In this document: piece by piece, positions 22,138 through 33,144 of the stretch
Position numbering within the stretch: position 1 is the first letter of the stretch
Layout of the letters: the number at the start of each line of letters is the position of its first letter
DNA from: Macrocybe gigantea
Taxonomy: Eukaryota; Basidiomycota; Agaricomycetes; Agaricales; Callistosporiaceae
Reading direction: 5' to 3'
Assembly: GCA_011319805.1 (NCBI GenBank)
Contig: SJRY01000255.1
Location: 62,001-126,000, forward strand
DNA length: 64,000 bases
Translations under genes and position numbers: made by a program
Notes under the pieces: model-generated
Told to the model about the DNA's origin: nothing
Databases searched by the model: none
What the model saw: the letters and a program-made list of their open reading frames with translations, nothing else

Positions 22138-23678
22138 ATGTCCGTCATCGACCCGACCGACTACGAAACACACCCTTGCATGGCTTCTATGCCTGGTCTG
22201 ACATGATCAAGGGCATTTATTATGGCCCTGGCTGCACCAAGACAGCGCTGCCTAAACTGCTCCAGACCTTGAGGGTCAAGAAGGCTCTCTTGTGACAGGA
22301 AAGAGCCTCTACACCAAGGTCGGTCTGCTATCGTCGTAGATGCGCAAGTTAGAGAGCTGACAGATACCAGACCGACGTCGTCTCGCGGATCGAAGCCATT
22401 CTCAAAGAACACAACGCCTACGGCGCCACTTTCCACGAGATCGGACAGCATTCACCGATTGCAGACATAAATCGCGGGATAGACGTTTTCAAGCAGTATG
22501 AATGCGATGTCATCGTTGCTGTAGGCGGCGGGTCGCCTATCGACGCGTCCAAAGTCATGCTTTATCATCTACAGAAGGAGCGTGGCGGCCCTACCCCTCC
22601 TCAGATAGCAATTCCGACTACTCTGAGTGCTGCGGAATATTCGGTAGCATTCGCAGTGCAACTATTTCCTGCTCATGCTGATGCGTCGTCAGGTGGGAGG
22701 GGGTATACCAACCAAGACGGTCGTAAAGTAGCTGTCAGCTCCCCTGAACTGGCACCTTCGGGCGTTATTCTTGATGCGGAATTTACTTTGGCGACCCCCG
22801 AACGACTATGGTCAGTTCTGGGCCGTCATGCACACGACGCGATTTGACGCAACGCGAACTTGCAGGCTTTCCACAGGCATTCGCGCTCTTGATCATTCTG
22901 TCGGTAATGCACTGACCCTCCAGTTTCGCGACTCTTCCCAATCTGACCAGTTTCTAGAGAACCTTTATCGCCCTTTGGTGCCTATCCCGCTCAAGGTGCT
23001 CTGTTATGCGGCGATGGCGGACCTGTTCAAGTACTTGCCGCAATCGAAAGCCAATCCTCAATCTCTTGAAATTCGCCAGAAACTTCAAGTCGCGGCCTGG
23101 ATGAGCCTATGGCCCCACAAGCGGGAAAAGTACAGGTAGGCTTGTGTTCAGGTTCTGCTCGTTTGGATCGAGATCCATGATGGTCAGTGCTCTTGGCCTG
23201 TCGCACTCATTAGGACACGCACTAGGAGCCACTTATGGAATCCCGCACGGCATCACATCGGTCAGTCTGTTCATCGCAGCCGTAAGAAGCAATGGTCTGA
23301 CATCGTTTGCTGTGCTCAGTGCTTGACACTGGCACCAACAGTGAAGCTCAAGGCCCAGATCGCTTCGCAAGATGATAAAGAAGATTTAGCAAAGGCGTTG
23401 AGCTACTTACACGAACCATCTACGGTTCTATTGAAGGGGATATCAGTAAACTGTCGTCTCTCATTGACGAGTAGGTGTCAATCCTGACAACGAAAACTGT
23501 TTTCTGTTGCTGATGATTACCTTCCAGTCTCGTTATCGGGTTGGGCCTGCGCTCGACGTTGTCCGAGTATAAAGTGCCTGTTGGAGACTTGCCGGGGATT
23601 GCAGCACACGCGCTAGGCGGAAGCGCCGATCCTCACGAGGGACGCGTTGTGGAAATGCTGAAGGGGCTATACGATTAG
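22138..23678 (+). CDS. Iron-containing alcohol dehydrogenase / maleylacetate reductase-like, about four frameshifts
   Basis: Predicted exons are 22138-22318, 22371-22643, 22693-22810, 22866-22903, 22958-23135, 23188-23260, 23320-23470 and 23528-23678. Family marks are the nucleotide-binding GGGSPIDASK, PTTLSAAEYS, a metal-ligand region with ALDHSVE, and the histidine-rich ALGLSHSLGHALGATYGIPHG that binds the divalent metal. Group III metal-dependent alcohol dehydrogenases and maleylacetate reductases share this fold and use NAD(P)H; the sequence does not tell which substrate is used. Single bases seem missing near 22186, 22293, 22704 and 23424, each at a run of two or more identical bases. 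Splice phases agree elsewhere. It may work with the adjacent flavin protein in aromatic or alcohol catabolism (inference from position only). Confidence 0.85.
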
Positions 23679-23900
23679 ATAAGGATTGATGGTCTCGACT
23701 GGCGTATACGCAGTCCAGACTGTTTAGCATAGAGCGCGACGAGTCATCCTCCGGGATAAATCGCATTCTGGGCATGGCATGGAGTCGCTGAACGAGGGGC
23801 CTGGAGCAGAGTGATGCAAATTTGTATTTCAAGTGCTAGTCCCATCCATCACGAGTACTTTCCACGGCATTTCCGCTAGCGTTCCCCCACCCCCCCTTTG

Positions 23901-25617
23901 ATGCTGGCGCCTTTCTTCTCCAACTCCCTTCATGAGCCAGCGACAACTCTGCAAGCAGGCTTGTTGCTTCAAGACGACTGCCAGCTCGCCAAGACGTCCG
24001 TGGGCCCTTCGTCTTCTACGAGTCGAGCCGTGGAGTTGCCGAACAAGGTCTATTTCGTTCCTGAGAACCTGCCTGACTGGACCACCACCTCCGAGTCGGA
24101 TTTATACCACCCGCCTGATTCTCGCTCCGCCACAGCAACCCCTGTTTATGATACAACCGCCATGATTTCGCGCACCCATTCGACCGCAAGAGAAAGCAAG
24201 GACGGGACCGCATCACGCGCGAACGGGTCCGCGACCCGCCAAGACTACGGAGCTTTTGAGAACCACAACCACGAGCACAACGGGAACAGCAACACCCACA
24301 CCCATTCCCACCATCACTCGATATTCGGACATTCGCATACTCATGACCAGGAGTTGCATGCGCACGGGGCGGAGCAGATAATAGCGGCATGGGAGGGCGG
24401 AGGTACGTCACTCATCGCTGTCTGTCGTATGTACGTTACCGATCTTTGGAGTGTTGCGATGGCACCAGGTGATAGAGGGAGCCGGATAACGCTCATTGGA
24501 TTGGTTTCCAATGTAGGCCTGACCGCCGCCAAAGGCATCGCAGGCTGGTACATGCACTCAGCATCATTGCTTGCCGACGCAGGACATTCGCTAAGCGGTG
24601 CGTGAGGCGTGCTCCTTCCGCCGCTGCACGGTCTGAAACCGACATTGCCTGCTCGCAGATTTGCTAGGCGACTTTGTGACACTGTTTTGCTGGAAGCTGT
24701 CCAGAAAGCCTCCGACGACGCGGTACCCCTATGGCTTCGCGAAGATGGAAACTGTCGGAACTACCATAGTATCCATACTACTCGTCGGAGGCGCGCTCGG
24801 AATTGGCTTCCACTCGTACCATCTCCTCATCGCGATGCTCGGAGACACCATACACGCCCTCCCGACAGGCCCCCTCCGACATGCCCTAGAGAATGTTACC
24901 TCTGTCGCATCCTCTGTCCCTCTAACTGGCCACGGCCACTTCCACGCGGTCGATCCCAATGCAGCGTGGTTTGCCGCAATCAGCGTTCTCACGAAAGAGT
25001 GGCTGTACCGCATCACGAAGCGCGTCGCGGACCAAGAGAGCAGCCCGGTCTTGCTCGCAAACGCCATTCACCACAGAAGCGACGCGTACTCCAGTCTCGT
25101 GGCCTTTTGCGCCATCCTCGGCTCGTGGCTGTTCCCCTCTCTTCCCCTGGACCCCTTAGGCGGTGAGATTAACTCTCTGTGGTATATCCCTGAACCCGGC
25201 TTTGACGCGTGTTTGGCACCTTTTCTTCCAGGACTTCTCGTGTCCATTGTCATCTTGCGCCAGGGCCTCGACTTGTTGTTTGAAGCTTGGGCTGACCTGA
25301 CAGACGCTGGCGTCTCGGCCCGAGTCCGACGCCAACTGCTTAGGGCGCTGGAGCCCCTCGTGATCAACAAGTCGCATCTCGCTCCTACAGACAATGCTCC
25401 CATCCTACTTGGCATAAGCCAGCTCCGAGCGAGGCGGGCGGGATCGCTGACGTACGTAGACCTGACGGCCGTCGTGTCGGGCGAGACTAGCATATACGAT
25501 GCATCTGCACTCGAAGCAGAGATAACGCAGGCGCTGAAAAACGCCAAGAAAGGCATCGCAGAAGTTAGAGTCAAGTTTGAGCCCCGTTCGTCCGCCAAAG
25601 ACCATTGCTCATCATGA
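23901..25617 (+). CDS. Cation diffusion facilitator, mitochondrial MMT-like metal transporter
   Basis: Exons 23901-24402, 24469-24597, 24659-25162 and 25232-25617 are in phase and intact (about 506 residues). The N-terminal 150 residues are polar and include a histidine-rich stretch (HNHEH, HTHSHHH, HSHTHD) likely to bind metal. The membrane core has the CDF metal-site motifs LADAGHSLSDLLGDF in TM2 and NAIHHRSDAYSS in TM5. YPYGFAKMETVG is typical of the subgroup around yeast MMT1/MMT2, which exports iron from mitochondria. The C-terminal domain (about residues 410-506) is the cytoplasmic-type CDF fold. Metal selectivity (Fe, Mn or Zn) cannot be read from the sequence with certainty. The ATG at 23901 follows a C-rich promoter tract. 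Confidence 0.9.
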
Positions 25618-25826
25618 TGCATTTCACTACCGCTCTGGCACTTCTTTTATCTGCATTACAGGCATATGTGTACATTCACGTCGGTTACATTCCTTTGTCG
25701 GAGAGTCTTTTATCGTTACTTATCTACAACTGCAATTGTAATACAACCTGGATCACCGCATTACGCAGACCATATTCACAACTTGAGGTCCTTGGTTTCC
25801 AGGATGGAGAAATCATGTTGAAACAT

Positions 25827-28660
25827 CTACGCAAACAAAGAAACGATGACAGGCTGGAGTTTACCGTCTCGAATAGACTGGCAGATGCGGCAAAACTCAG
25901 CGTGGGAGTATTTACAAACGAAGGAACGAGTCGCATACCTCGTAAATAAGTGAGATGTTTTGTCCCACAGACGGATCGTCTACACCGAGCCCATGCTCGA
26001 ATTGGCTGTAGTTCTCTACTCCGTGCATCCTAACGCCGAGCTTGACGCGGATGAACTCGTACACAGGCCTCGTCTTGTTGAGGTACACCTGCGCCGGCGC
26101 GGGCCCGCGCGCTCCAGTCAAGAATTCCTTGCGAAGCTGATCAAAGACCTCCGTCATCCGAGAGGCGACTTTGACTCCAAATTGCGCCACCGAGGAGAGG
26201 CTCGGATTCATGAACGAGGCATCAGAGGCCTCGAGACTAGTGAAGGTTTCGACGAACAGGGCCGTTGTCGAGGATGCAGCCGCTCGCATGCGGTCCGCAT
26301 TGTCCATGGTTGTCGCTTTATCCAGCGTAGTTCTGATGGTATTGAAGATGCGACCACCAAGTTCAGCTTGCTGCAAAGGCGACAAGAAAGAACCGAATAG
26401 GGATGCTAGCTCCTCATTTATAATGTCCCCAAGTGAAGATGTGAACTCTAGTTGGAGAGCGCGTAGGTCCAAGGCTGACGAGGCGGGGTAAGCATCCAAA
26501 ACGAGACCACGAATGAGAATTTATTCCAACCTTGACAGAGAATGTAAAGATAGGACGCCGTCAACATGCTGAGAACATCAAGAGAGTTGACAGTGGCTCG
26601 GGCAGATATCAATGCCAGAGAGCTAGGATGGGAACAAAGGCGTAAACAGCAGTCCGGGACTATTCAATCGCTAAAGGAACTTACTTAACGGCCTGATTGT
26701 GCATCTCAGCGGATTGAATGTGCGTAGAAACAGGGTTAGCGAGGTAGCCTAGCTCGGCTACGTATGCAGCAGTTGCGATGTCAACTCCTTTGGTGTGATA
26801 GTTCAACGAAGGATCTGTCGCGGCGAGCGATGGCGGGAGACCATTATTCATGGCGGGGTTGACGACCTCCGTGCTCTGGGAGAAGATGAGCTTGCCGATG
26901 TGATGCAAAGCTAACCGCGTCTTCTCCATAGCGTTTGTGATGGCCATGGCTTGGAAGTTGCCGCCATGGTGAATTTCACCGGTCTCACCGTCTATAAGAG
27001 GGTTGTCCGTTGCTAAAGAATCCTGTGAATGATACGTTCAATAGCTGGCAGTCGTAATTGCGTACTGGAATTGCATTCTTGCGTCACAGCAGAAAGGGCA
27101 GACAATATGTCCTCTAGCTGCGGGCCCAAAAATTGAGGCGATGTGCGTAAAGGATAGCGGTCCTGTCGCAGGGAATATTGATCATCGCGGATACCGACTT
27201 GGATTTCCTTGAGTTGAGCTAACTTGCTACCATCTAAAAGGCTGTACACGTTTTGAGCAAATTCCACCTATCAAAAAACTCTGAATCAGGATCATCGCAA
27301 TCCCAGAGCGAAGATAATAGAATAGCACCTGTCCTGGATGAGGGCGAGCGACAGCATGGATGAAAGAATCATATGAGGCTCGAGACCCGCCCAGAGCCTC
27401 CGTTCCCATAGCTGTGCAGACTTGGGCCAGCAGAGCAAGATGAACGGCATCATTCAACGCGAGAGCAGCGACCGACGCGGAGAAGGCGGTTCCATTCAGA
27501 ATGCCAAGGTGTTCCTTAGATGCGAGTGGGAGGGGTTCAATGTTGTGCCTCTCCAGCGCTTCCCGAGAAGACAAAGTCCGGCGAGGACCAAAGCTGCCCG
27601 AGCCATAAAAAACTCGGATAGATGGGTTTGCAACTGTTGTGATAACTTGAGAACAAGACTTGACAGGAAAAAGACGCACGTACCTAAGGTTCCAGCGATA
27701 TATGAAAGTGAGGAAAGATCTAAGTTTAAATCGTTTCAGAGTACAGTGTGAGTCGATGGATATTTGTGTGGTACCTCCTGAAGCGGAAATGCTTCCGCGC
27801 AAAGGCACCATTGGCGTGATATTGGCTGTAAGCAGCTCATTGATTTTCTCTATCAGCTCCCAACTTGAGGAACAAAATAGATAAGTACAGAGAAATAACA
27901 TCGAAATCCATAAGCACACGCACCGCACTCCAGAATGGCCCCGGATGAGGGAATTCATCCGGATGACCATAGCACCTCTAGAATTTGCTTAAAAGACATT
28001 CGATTCCACAGTGCTGTGCAAAACCTACCGAACCCAGGACTCCGGCATAGTTGTAGTGCCCACCGGATCTTGTAATGGAAGAGCGTCTAGAGCATCATAT
28101 GAAGAAGGAAGGACACCTATGTGCTGGTGCTGCAGTAGTGCAAGGCCAAGTAAAAGTGGCTGGTCGGTTCTGGTATCGGCTTAGAAAAAGTCGTCAACAT
28201 TACAAAAAAAAAAAAAAAAAAAAAGTAGATTTGGAAAAAGACACACCACTGCCACCGAAACCGGTTGAAAGACCATATACACTTGTACCTAAGGCCACTT
28301 TGTCGGCAATAATCTTGCGGCTTTTGGCGACGTGCTCTTTTGCATGAGGCGATTCGTCAAGGACGACTTGCGCATGATAGCGAGCGGTGGCAGTAACGGC
28401 AGCAATAGACAGCGTCTGGCCGTCGACTCTGACCGCTTTGCCGTTTCTAAAGGTGAAGTCGATGGTAATCTCGGAAGGAGGGTACGCCAATCTTACTTGT
28501 ATGATTCAAGCTCTCTATAAGACTCTATGAACTTGGAAAGAAGGGTCACAGGGGGCGTAGGCGGCGGCAGGGAGTGGAGGGCGCGTGGCGGTAGAGTGGG
28601 TTTGTAGACATCATTGTTGGCGTCGGTGTAGGTTACGCTGATAATATCATGGAGTACCAT
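25827..28660 (-). CDS. PAL: Phenylalanine ammonia-lyase
   Basis: Twelve exons (28660-28497, 28446-28247, 28179-28029, 27977-27924, 27863-27775, 27719-27684, 27633-27329, 27267-27066, 27012-26685, 26622-26531, 26474-25939, 25877-25827) join in phase to 735 residues with no break. The Ala-Ser-Gly that cyclises to the MIO cofactor is at about 217-219 (SISASGDLSS). Other marks are [60 protein letters not shown] and HHGGNFQA. The enzyme deaminates L-Phe to trans-cinnamate. The selectivity position reads His139-Gln140 ([11 protein letters not shown]), the pair seen in fungal enzymes that also accept L-Tyr. Exon 6 is 36 nt. Intron 2 contains 21 consecutive T residues near its acceptor. The ATG at 28660 is the first in frame; no targeting signal is seen. 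Confidence 0.96.
28204..28224. repeat. 21-nt homopolymer (A on plus, T on minus strand) in a PAL intron
   Basis: A run of 21 identical bases lies inside the second PAL intron, about 25-45 bases upstream of the acceptor, where a polypyrimidine tract is expected. Length is probably unstable and hard to sequence. Confidence 0.9.
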
Positions 28661-30206
28661 TTGCACGATCCCGAATGGCAAATAGAATCGACTTTAAATG
28701 ACTTCTACGCTTGGGCTCGAAGAGGACGGCCTGTGGCTACAGGTGGATAGCCAGACCTCATCAATGATATTAAATACCTGGGGACCGGATTAGATCCGTT
28801 CAAGAATCAGGGACCCGGCTCTCATGGTCGGAAGCTCTTTGGACATGTAGGGTCCATACGCAGAGTGATCCATGACGATATAACGATCTAGTGCAGTTCG
28901 GCGATTTTACATTCACAATGAGCCTGGTCCTGCGCTCAAAAATCTGAAATGAAAGCAACATTAAGTATGAGTCTGTGCTTCCGATAAATGCTTTTGCCAG
29001 TGGAGTTACTCTGTTTGGGATGTGGTGTCATAGAGTGCCACGGATTTGGAGATGAGGGAATGGTTGAACGAGACCACATTTCGATTGTTATGCTGACTAA
29101 GCAATAGCTGAAACGAAACATGCCCACCATAACGTGTGCGCATATGGCCAAGTGATACGCCATCGCATCGCCGCCAAAGCTCGGCGCGACGGCCAGCCAC
29201 TTCCCAGCTGCATCTATCGAGATACGCGAGCTGCGAATAGGTTTTTTTGCTGTGCATGTCGTAGATTTTTCTAGACACTTTCTCATATCTCTTCCATTGC
29301 CAATTGGCTACAAGATCCTCCCGAACAGTTACGGGGTTCTTGCGTAACCTGTCTTGTTTCGCGTGGTCCAACGACGTGGCACCGCGTTTCTAATTCCACC
29401 ACAGTGTCACTTTGGTAATATCGTCTCAAGCCCAAGAGGCACAGTGGAGAAACAACGAAGCGGTGCCGCAAAGAACCCGCCGCCGCCATGGGCCTGTCGT
29501 GAAGACGTGGCTCAATCGGTAGTTGCTCCAACTGGCTAATTGGCAGGTTAGCGCCGGTGCACTTGTGGTCGTGACGCTGTCTTATGAACAGGTCCAGCTT
29601 TTTTACTGGATTTGATGAGCAGATGCCCCAATCATTCCGTAGTATCAGCGCTCAGTATCCTGAATGGCGAGCACACTATTCGCCAATAGATGACGTTTTT
29701 TTCCCCTGAGCATGCTTCTGGTTCCGTCCGTCGTTCTTTATAGTTTTTGCTACGCACTTGTCCGTACCTCGCCTCGCGTGGAATTCATGAACCGAAAAAA
29801 GATCGAGCTAGAAAAGGACGCATGTTAGGAAGGTTGAAATAGACAGTCTAGGATAAGTGAAACCAATCTAAAAGGCAAACGAAGAGTAAAAGGGAAGACT
29901 CGGATCTTGACCCCCAAGGATATAGTTGTCGAAGATCCGGGGCTGCTCTAGATAACGCGTGAGCCATACAGTCGCTCTGATTGCTATCGGCACTGGAGGC
30001 CGTTCGACCCAACTCCCAGTTCAGAGTGTTCACGTTCCCGACCTTATACTGACATCGTCGAACACCTTTAAGATCTATTACAGATTGGCAATTAACATAA
30101 TATAACGAATGCGTCTACGAATTACCTATGTATCGTCCCGCGGAGATGTTTAGCAAAGTAAATAGGTTTTTGGCCCGAGACGATGTGCAGCGCTGAACGA
30201 GTTGTG
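28661..30206. other. 1.5-kb region with no supportable gene
   Basis: This stretch contains the PAL promoter on its left and the 3' flank of the NIPA-like gene on its right. Open frames of about 60-120 codons occur on the minus strand at 28936-29531, but no family motif, signal peptide or splice-consistent extension was recognised. It may be a long regulatory region, a decayed gene or a rapidly evolving lineage-specific gene. Confidence 0.45.
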
Positions 30207-32249
30207 CTATGGTTTCCGTTTCGTACGGTTATCGGGGATGCCTTCCCAATCGCCAAACTCTCCGTCATCATTGTCGTGGAATGGTACTTTGAAATCTGAG
30301 TCAGAAGTTGGGCTGGTATCTGGGCTGGCTTTTGAGTGTGAAGCGCCTGCAGTGGGGTGATGCGCATCGTGAGCATCCTCAGCATCCCCACCTTCTTCCA
30401 TACGTATCAACCCTATACCTTCCTCGTCCTCAACTGCATGGCCTGGAACGCCTTTCCCCTTCCTCGAGCCGCTGTTCACACCACGAGGCCTGTGTTGAAG
30501 CTTGATGGGATGTTGGTGATGATCTACGTCTTCGTCACCATCCACGTCATTGACTTCAATCATGTCTTCGTCACTGTCCTCGCCGATGGCCCATAACGTT
30601 TCTTGTTCCCCGCCCTCCGTGCCTTCTGTGCTTTGCCCGGCGGGGTTTTTCTTCCTAGATCGCCTACTTTGACGGGCAATAGGCCGTCTCAAGGCGTTTA
30701 TTGGTGATGGTCCGCAGGCTCCGGTTTTTTGTGGGTCAAGAGGACTACACCAGAGATGAGGACGAGAATCGAAGCAAAAATAAGGAAGAGCGTCCAAGAC
30801 TGGTAGGCATCGACTTCATCGTTAAAGACCTAACATAAGACGACAATGAATGGGTTGCCAAGGCCATTGATCAACATCAACGTACAAGGGAATCTAGAAA
30901 GCTGAAGGAGGTATCAACAAATCAGTGAAAAGCATATCAAAGACCCTTTCATACCCTGTTGCAGTATAGACACCGTAGAAAACTGGAACAACAAGCGTGG
31001 AATCGTATACTTTCAGTCCGCGGTTCAGACAGATAATCTGAAGAACAGCAGTAAAGGCGAGAAGGATAATGGTAAATATCGAGGCGGCATGCCCGAATTG
31101 ATTGCCAGGGTTCTGTCGTGACAGTGATCCCGATAGCAATTTGACCCTAAAAGTAAGAAAAAAAAATTGAGTCAACAGATGGGAATTGACGATAGGAAAG
31201 CGAGATGCATACGTAGCCTTAGCAAACACCAAACAACCACCCGCCAAACCACCACCACAACATGCCCACCCAATGCCCAAAGTCCAGGCAACCTGCTTAT
31301 CGTCTTGGGGAGCGGTCCAAACTTCGAGCCATGCCATGAGCCATGCCATGAAAGCCTGCCAGAGTCTCGCTAGAGTCCTGGCAAACGATACCAGGCCGGC
31401 AAATCGAGCATTCATGAACTTATTCTTGGAGTTTCCAGGAATGGGACGATTGTTGCTGTCGGACGCGGAATTGCGCGCATTTGCTAAATCTGCGCTAGCA
31501 AAGGGCGCTGCGGTGAGGTCAGATCTTGCGACCAGGATGGCATCGAGGCTCGAGGTGAACATGAGAAGACAGACGAGGGCTATTGACATGGCAAAGAAGA
31601 AACCCAGCCAACCAGGCCTGCGCCAGAGGTAGGTCAGGTGCTCGACATCGGTTTTGGAAGTGAGGCCGCTGTTGATTGAGCCAAATGCGACGATGCCTAC
31701 AACGCCGAGAATGACAATTATAGTACCCTGAAGGCGATCCGCTTAGCACGGATAAGAACTCTGTTGGCAGAAGAGAAGCAGACACACATAAATATCATTG
31801 CTTGTGACCGGCGTCCCGACGAGAAAACGTGCGAAGAGAAAGTTGAAGACCAGCGAGGTTGAGCCAAGTGGAGCGACATACTCTGCATGAGGATGAGGGA
31901 AAAAGCTGCGAAAACAGTAAAGATATCGTGCCTGCGCGCATATATTCAAGTGCTAGTGTACTGCCAATTAGTTGCGAAAGTCTGGATGGGTTTGCTTAAA
32001 TTTTTGTCGTTGAAGATATGACATGAGGTTTGCACACATGTATAACAACATTCCCAGAAGCCACAGCGGACGCATCCAATCTTTCTTCCGAGCAGACTTG
32101 GGAATAGCGCTCGTGCGGACATGATCTAATTTTGTGAGATTAAGCCCTGCTGCGTTAAGTATGGAAGCAAGAAGAATGATGGCAAGTCCGATTATGAAAG
32201 CGACGATGGGGTTGACGGTGTGCGGCGGTGGCGGCGAAGGGTCATCCAT
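30207..32249 (-). CDS. NIPA-type (DUF803) magnesium/divalent cation transporter
   Basis: Seven exons (32249-32038, 31981-31932, 31882-31788, 31727-31213, 31146-30955, 30901-30886, 30829-30207) encode a protein of about 560 residues with roughly nine membrane segments. Diagnostic parts are FIIGLAIILLASILNAAGLNL, QLIGSTLALEYMRAEYVAPLGSTSLVFN, and GTIIVILGVVGIVAFGSINSGL. NIPA proteins belong to the drug/metabolite transporter clan and several carry Mg2+. Exon 6 is only 16 nt (FLDSL), and the intron after exon 2 begins GC rather than GT. The soluble C-terminus is acidic and histidine-bearing, ending EFGDWEGIPDN. To reach it one A is missing in a run at about 30725-30730; otherwise the protein would stop after LLTHKKPEPADHHQ. 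A 120-residue loop between TMs is low complexity. Confidence 0.87.
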
Positions 32250-32653
32250 GCAAGATTATGAGAAGGCGTGGTGTATAAGACAGGAAGGTCGGTAGCTGGC
32301 AGCGCTCTTCGTCGTCCGGGACGTTGAGGCGCGTTGATGACAAAGCAGAAGCTGGTCAGCACAGCCAGCAGTATTACGTCATCAAACTGCACAAAAATAG
32401 GCCGCTAAGAATAGCACAACATCATGCCTGTGGACTGCCCTCGATTTCTGGTCCGCATATCGCATGTCTCCCCCCGTCGTTGCACGAAACGACGGCCCCG
32501 ATGAGGATTGCGCCCTCTTGTGTGATTTGTTCTTTTTCCTACCGTCTCACTCTGACCCAGAAGAACTCCAGTGGCCGCTGTGATCATCGCGACAGTCCCA
32601 CCCGAACATATGCTATTGCCATCGCCGTCAGTGAGCGAAAACCTTCCCGTCGT
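32250..32653. promoter_or_regulatory. Divergent intergenic region, NIPA-like and small membrane protein
   Basis: This 404-bp region separates two divergently transcribed genes. The plus-strand frame of the downstream gene stays open back to about 32324, so part of it could be coding with an upstream start. No specific site was identified. Confidence 0.4.
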
Positions 32654-32992
32654 ATGAAAGAAATGTATACAGAAATCACTGAATTCTTGTGCGCAGTCGT
32701 AGGACTCGCCATCCTCGCGACAGCCATTGCACTTTATCGTCGACATTGTGTCCGCAGGCGGACTGTGTCCGAACTCGCTGACGCGACCACCATCGTGCAG
32801 GAAAACCGGATGCAGACACAACCATCGCAGCCGCGGCAACAAAGACTGCCTGCGGGTCGTATGACTCGCGAGCCCGAGGAGCCTGCGCCTCCATATGAGC
32901 CACCGAAAATGGTCGCCACCGACTCGTTTGCGCATGGTCCTCCAGCCGGAGAGCCCTCGGTTCCACCACCTTCATATGCTCTGACAAATTGA
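32654..32992 (+). CDS. Small single-pass membrane protein with PPxY motifs
   Basis: A single-exon frame of 112 residues starts at ATG 32654 (a second ATG lies 3 codons on). Residues about 9-28 form one hydrophobic helix (FLCAVVGLAILATAIALY), followed at once by a basic RRHCVRRR stop-transfer patch. This predicts N-terminus out and C-terminus in the cytosol. The tail is Pro/Gln-rich and carries PPYEPP and PPSYAL. PPxY sequences recruit the WW domains of Rsp5/Nedd4-type ubiquitin ligases, so the protein may be an Rsp5 adaptor or cargo; that is inference. I do not recognise the family. The frame is open upstream of the ATG, so the start is not certain. Confidence 0.6.
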   Translation: MKEMYTEITEFLCAVVGLAILATAIALYRRHCVRRRTVSELADATTIVQENRMQTQPSQPRQQRLPAGRMTREPEEPAPPYEPPKMVATDSFAHGPPAGEPSVPPPSYALTN

Positions 32993-33144
32993 AAAAAAGC
33001 GTCAGAAATACTGTCTTAGGTTTTTAATTTAGCTGGTCAATTTAAACTTTCTGTGTAGCGATTGCGGTTGGATGCATTGTCTGTCACATGCTCTGGTTTA
33101 TATAATACGTATTGAATGTTATCCTGGACTGCGGCCTGACTGGC

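Noticed and set aside
28204..28224. The A21 run as a retroposon poly(A) tail
   Set aside because: It sits inside a PAL intron as the polypyrimidine tract in sense orientation of the gene, and no target-site duplication or element body is next to it.
30830..30955. A frameshift at the end of the NIPA-like membrane domain
   Set aside because: A 16-nt exon at 30886-30901 resolves the phase and yields the conserved GFLDSLVFNDEVDAY.
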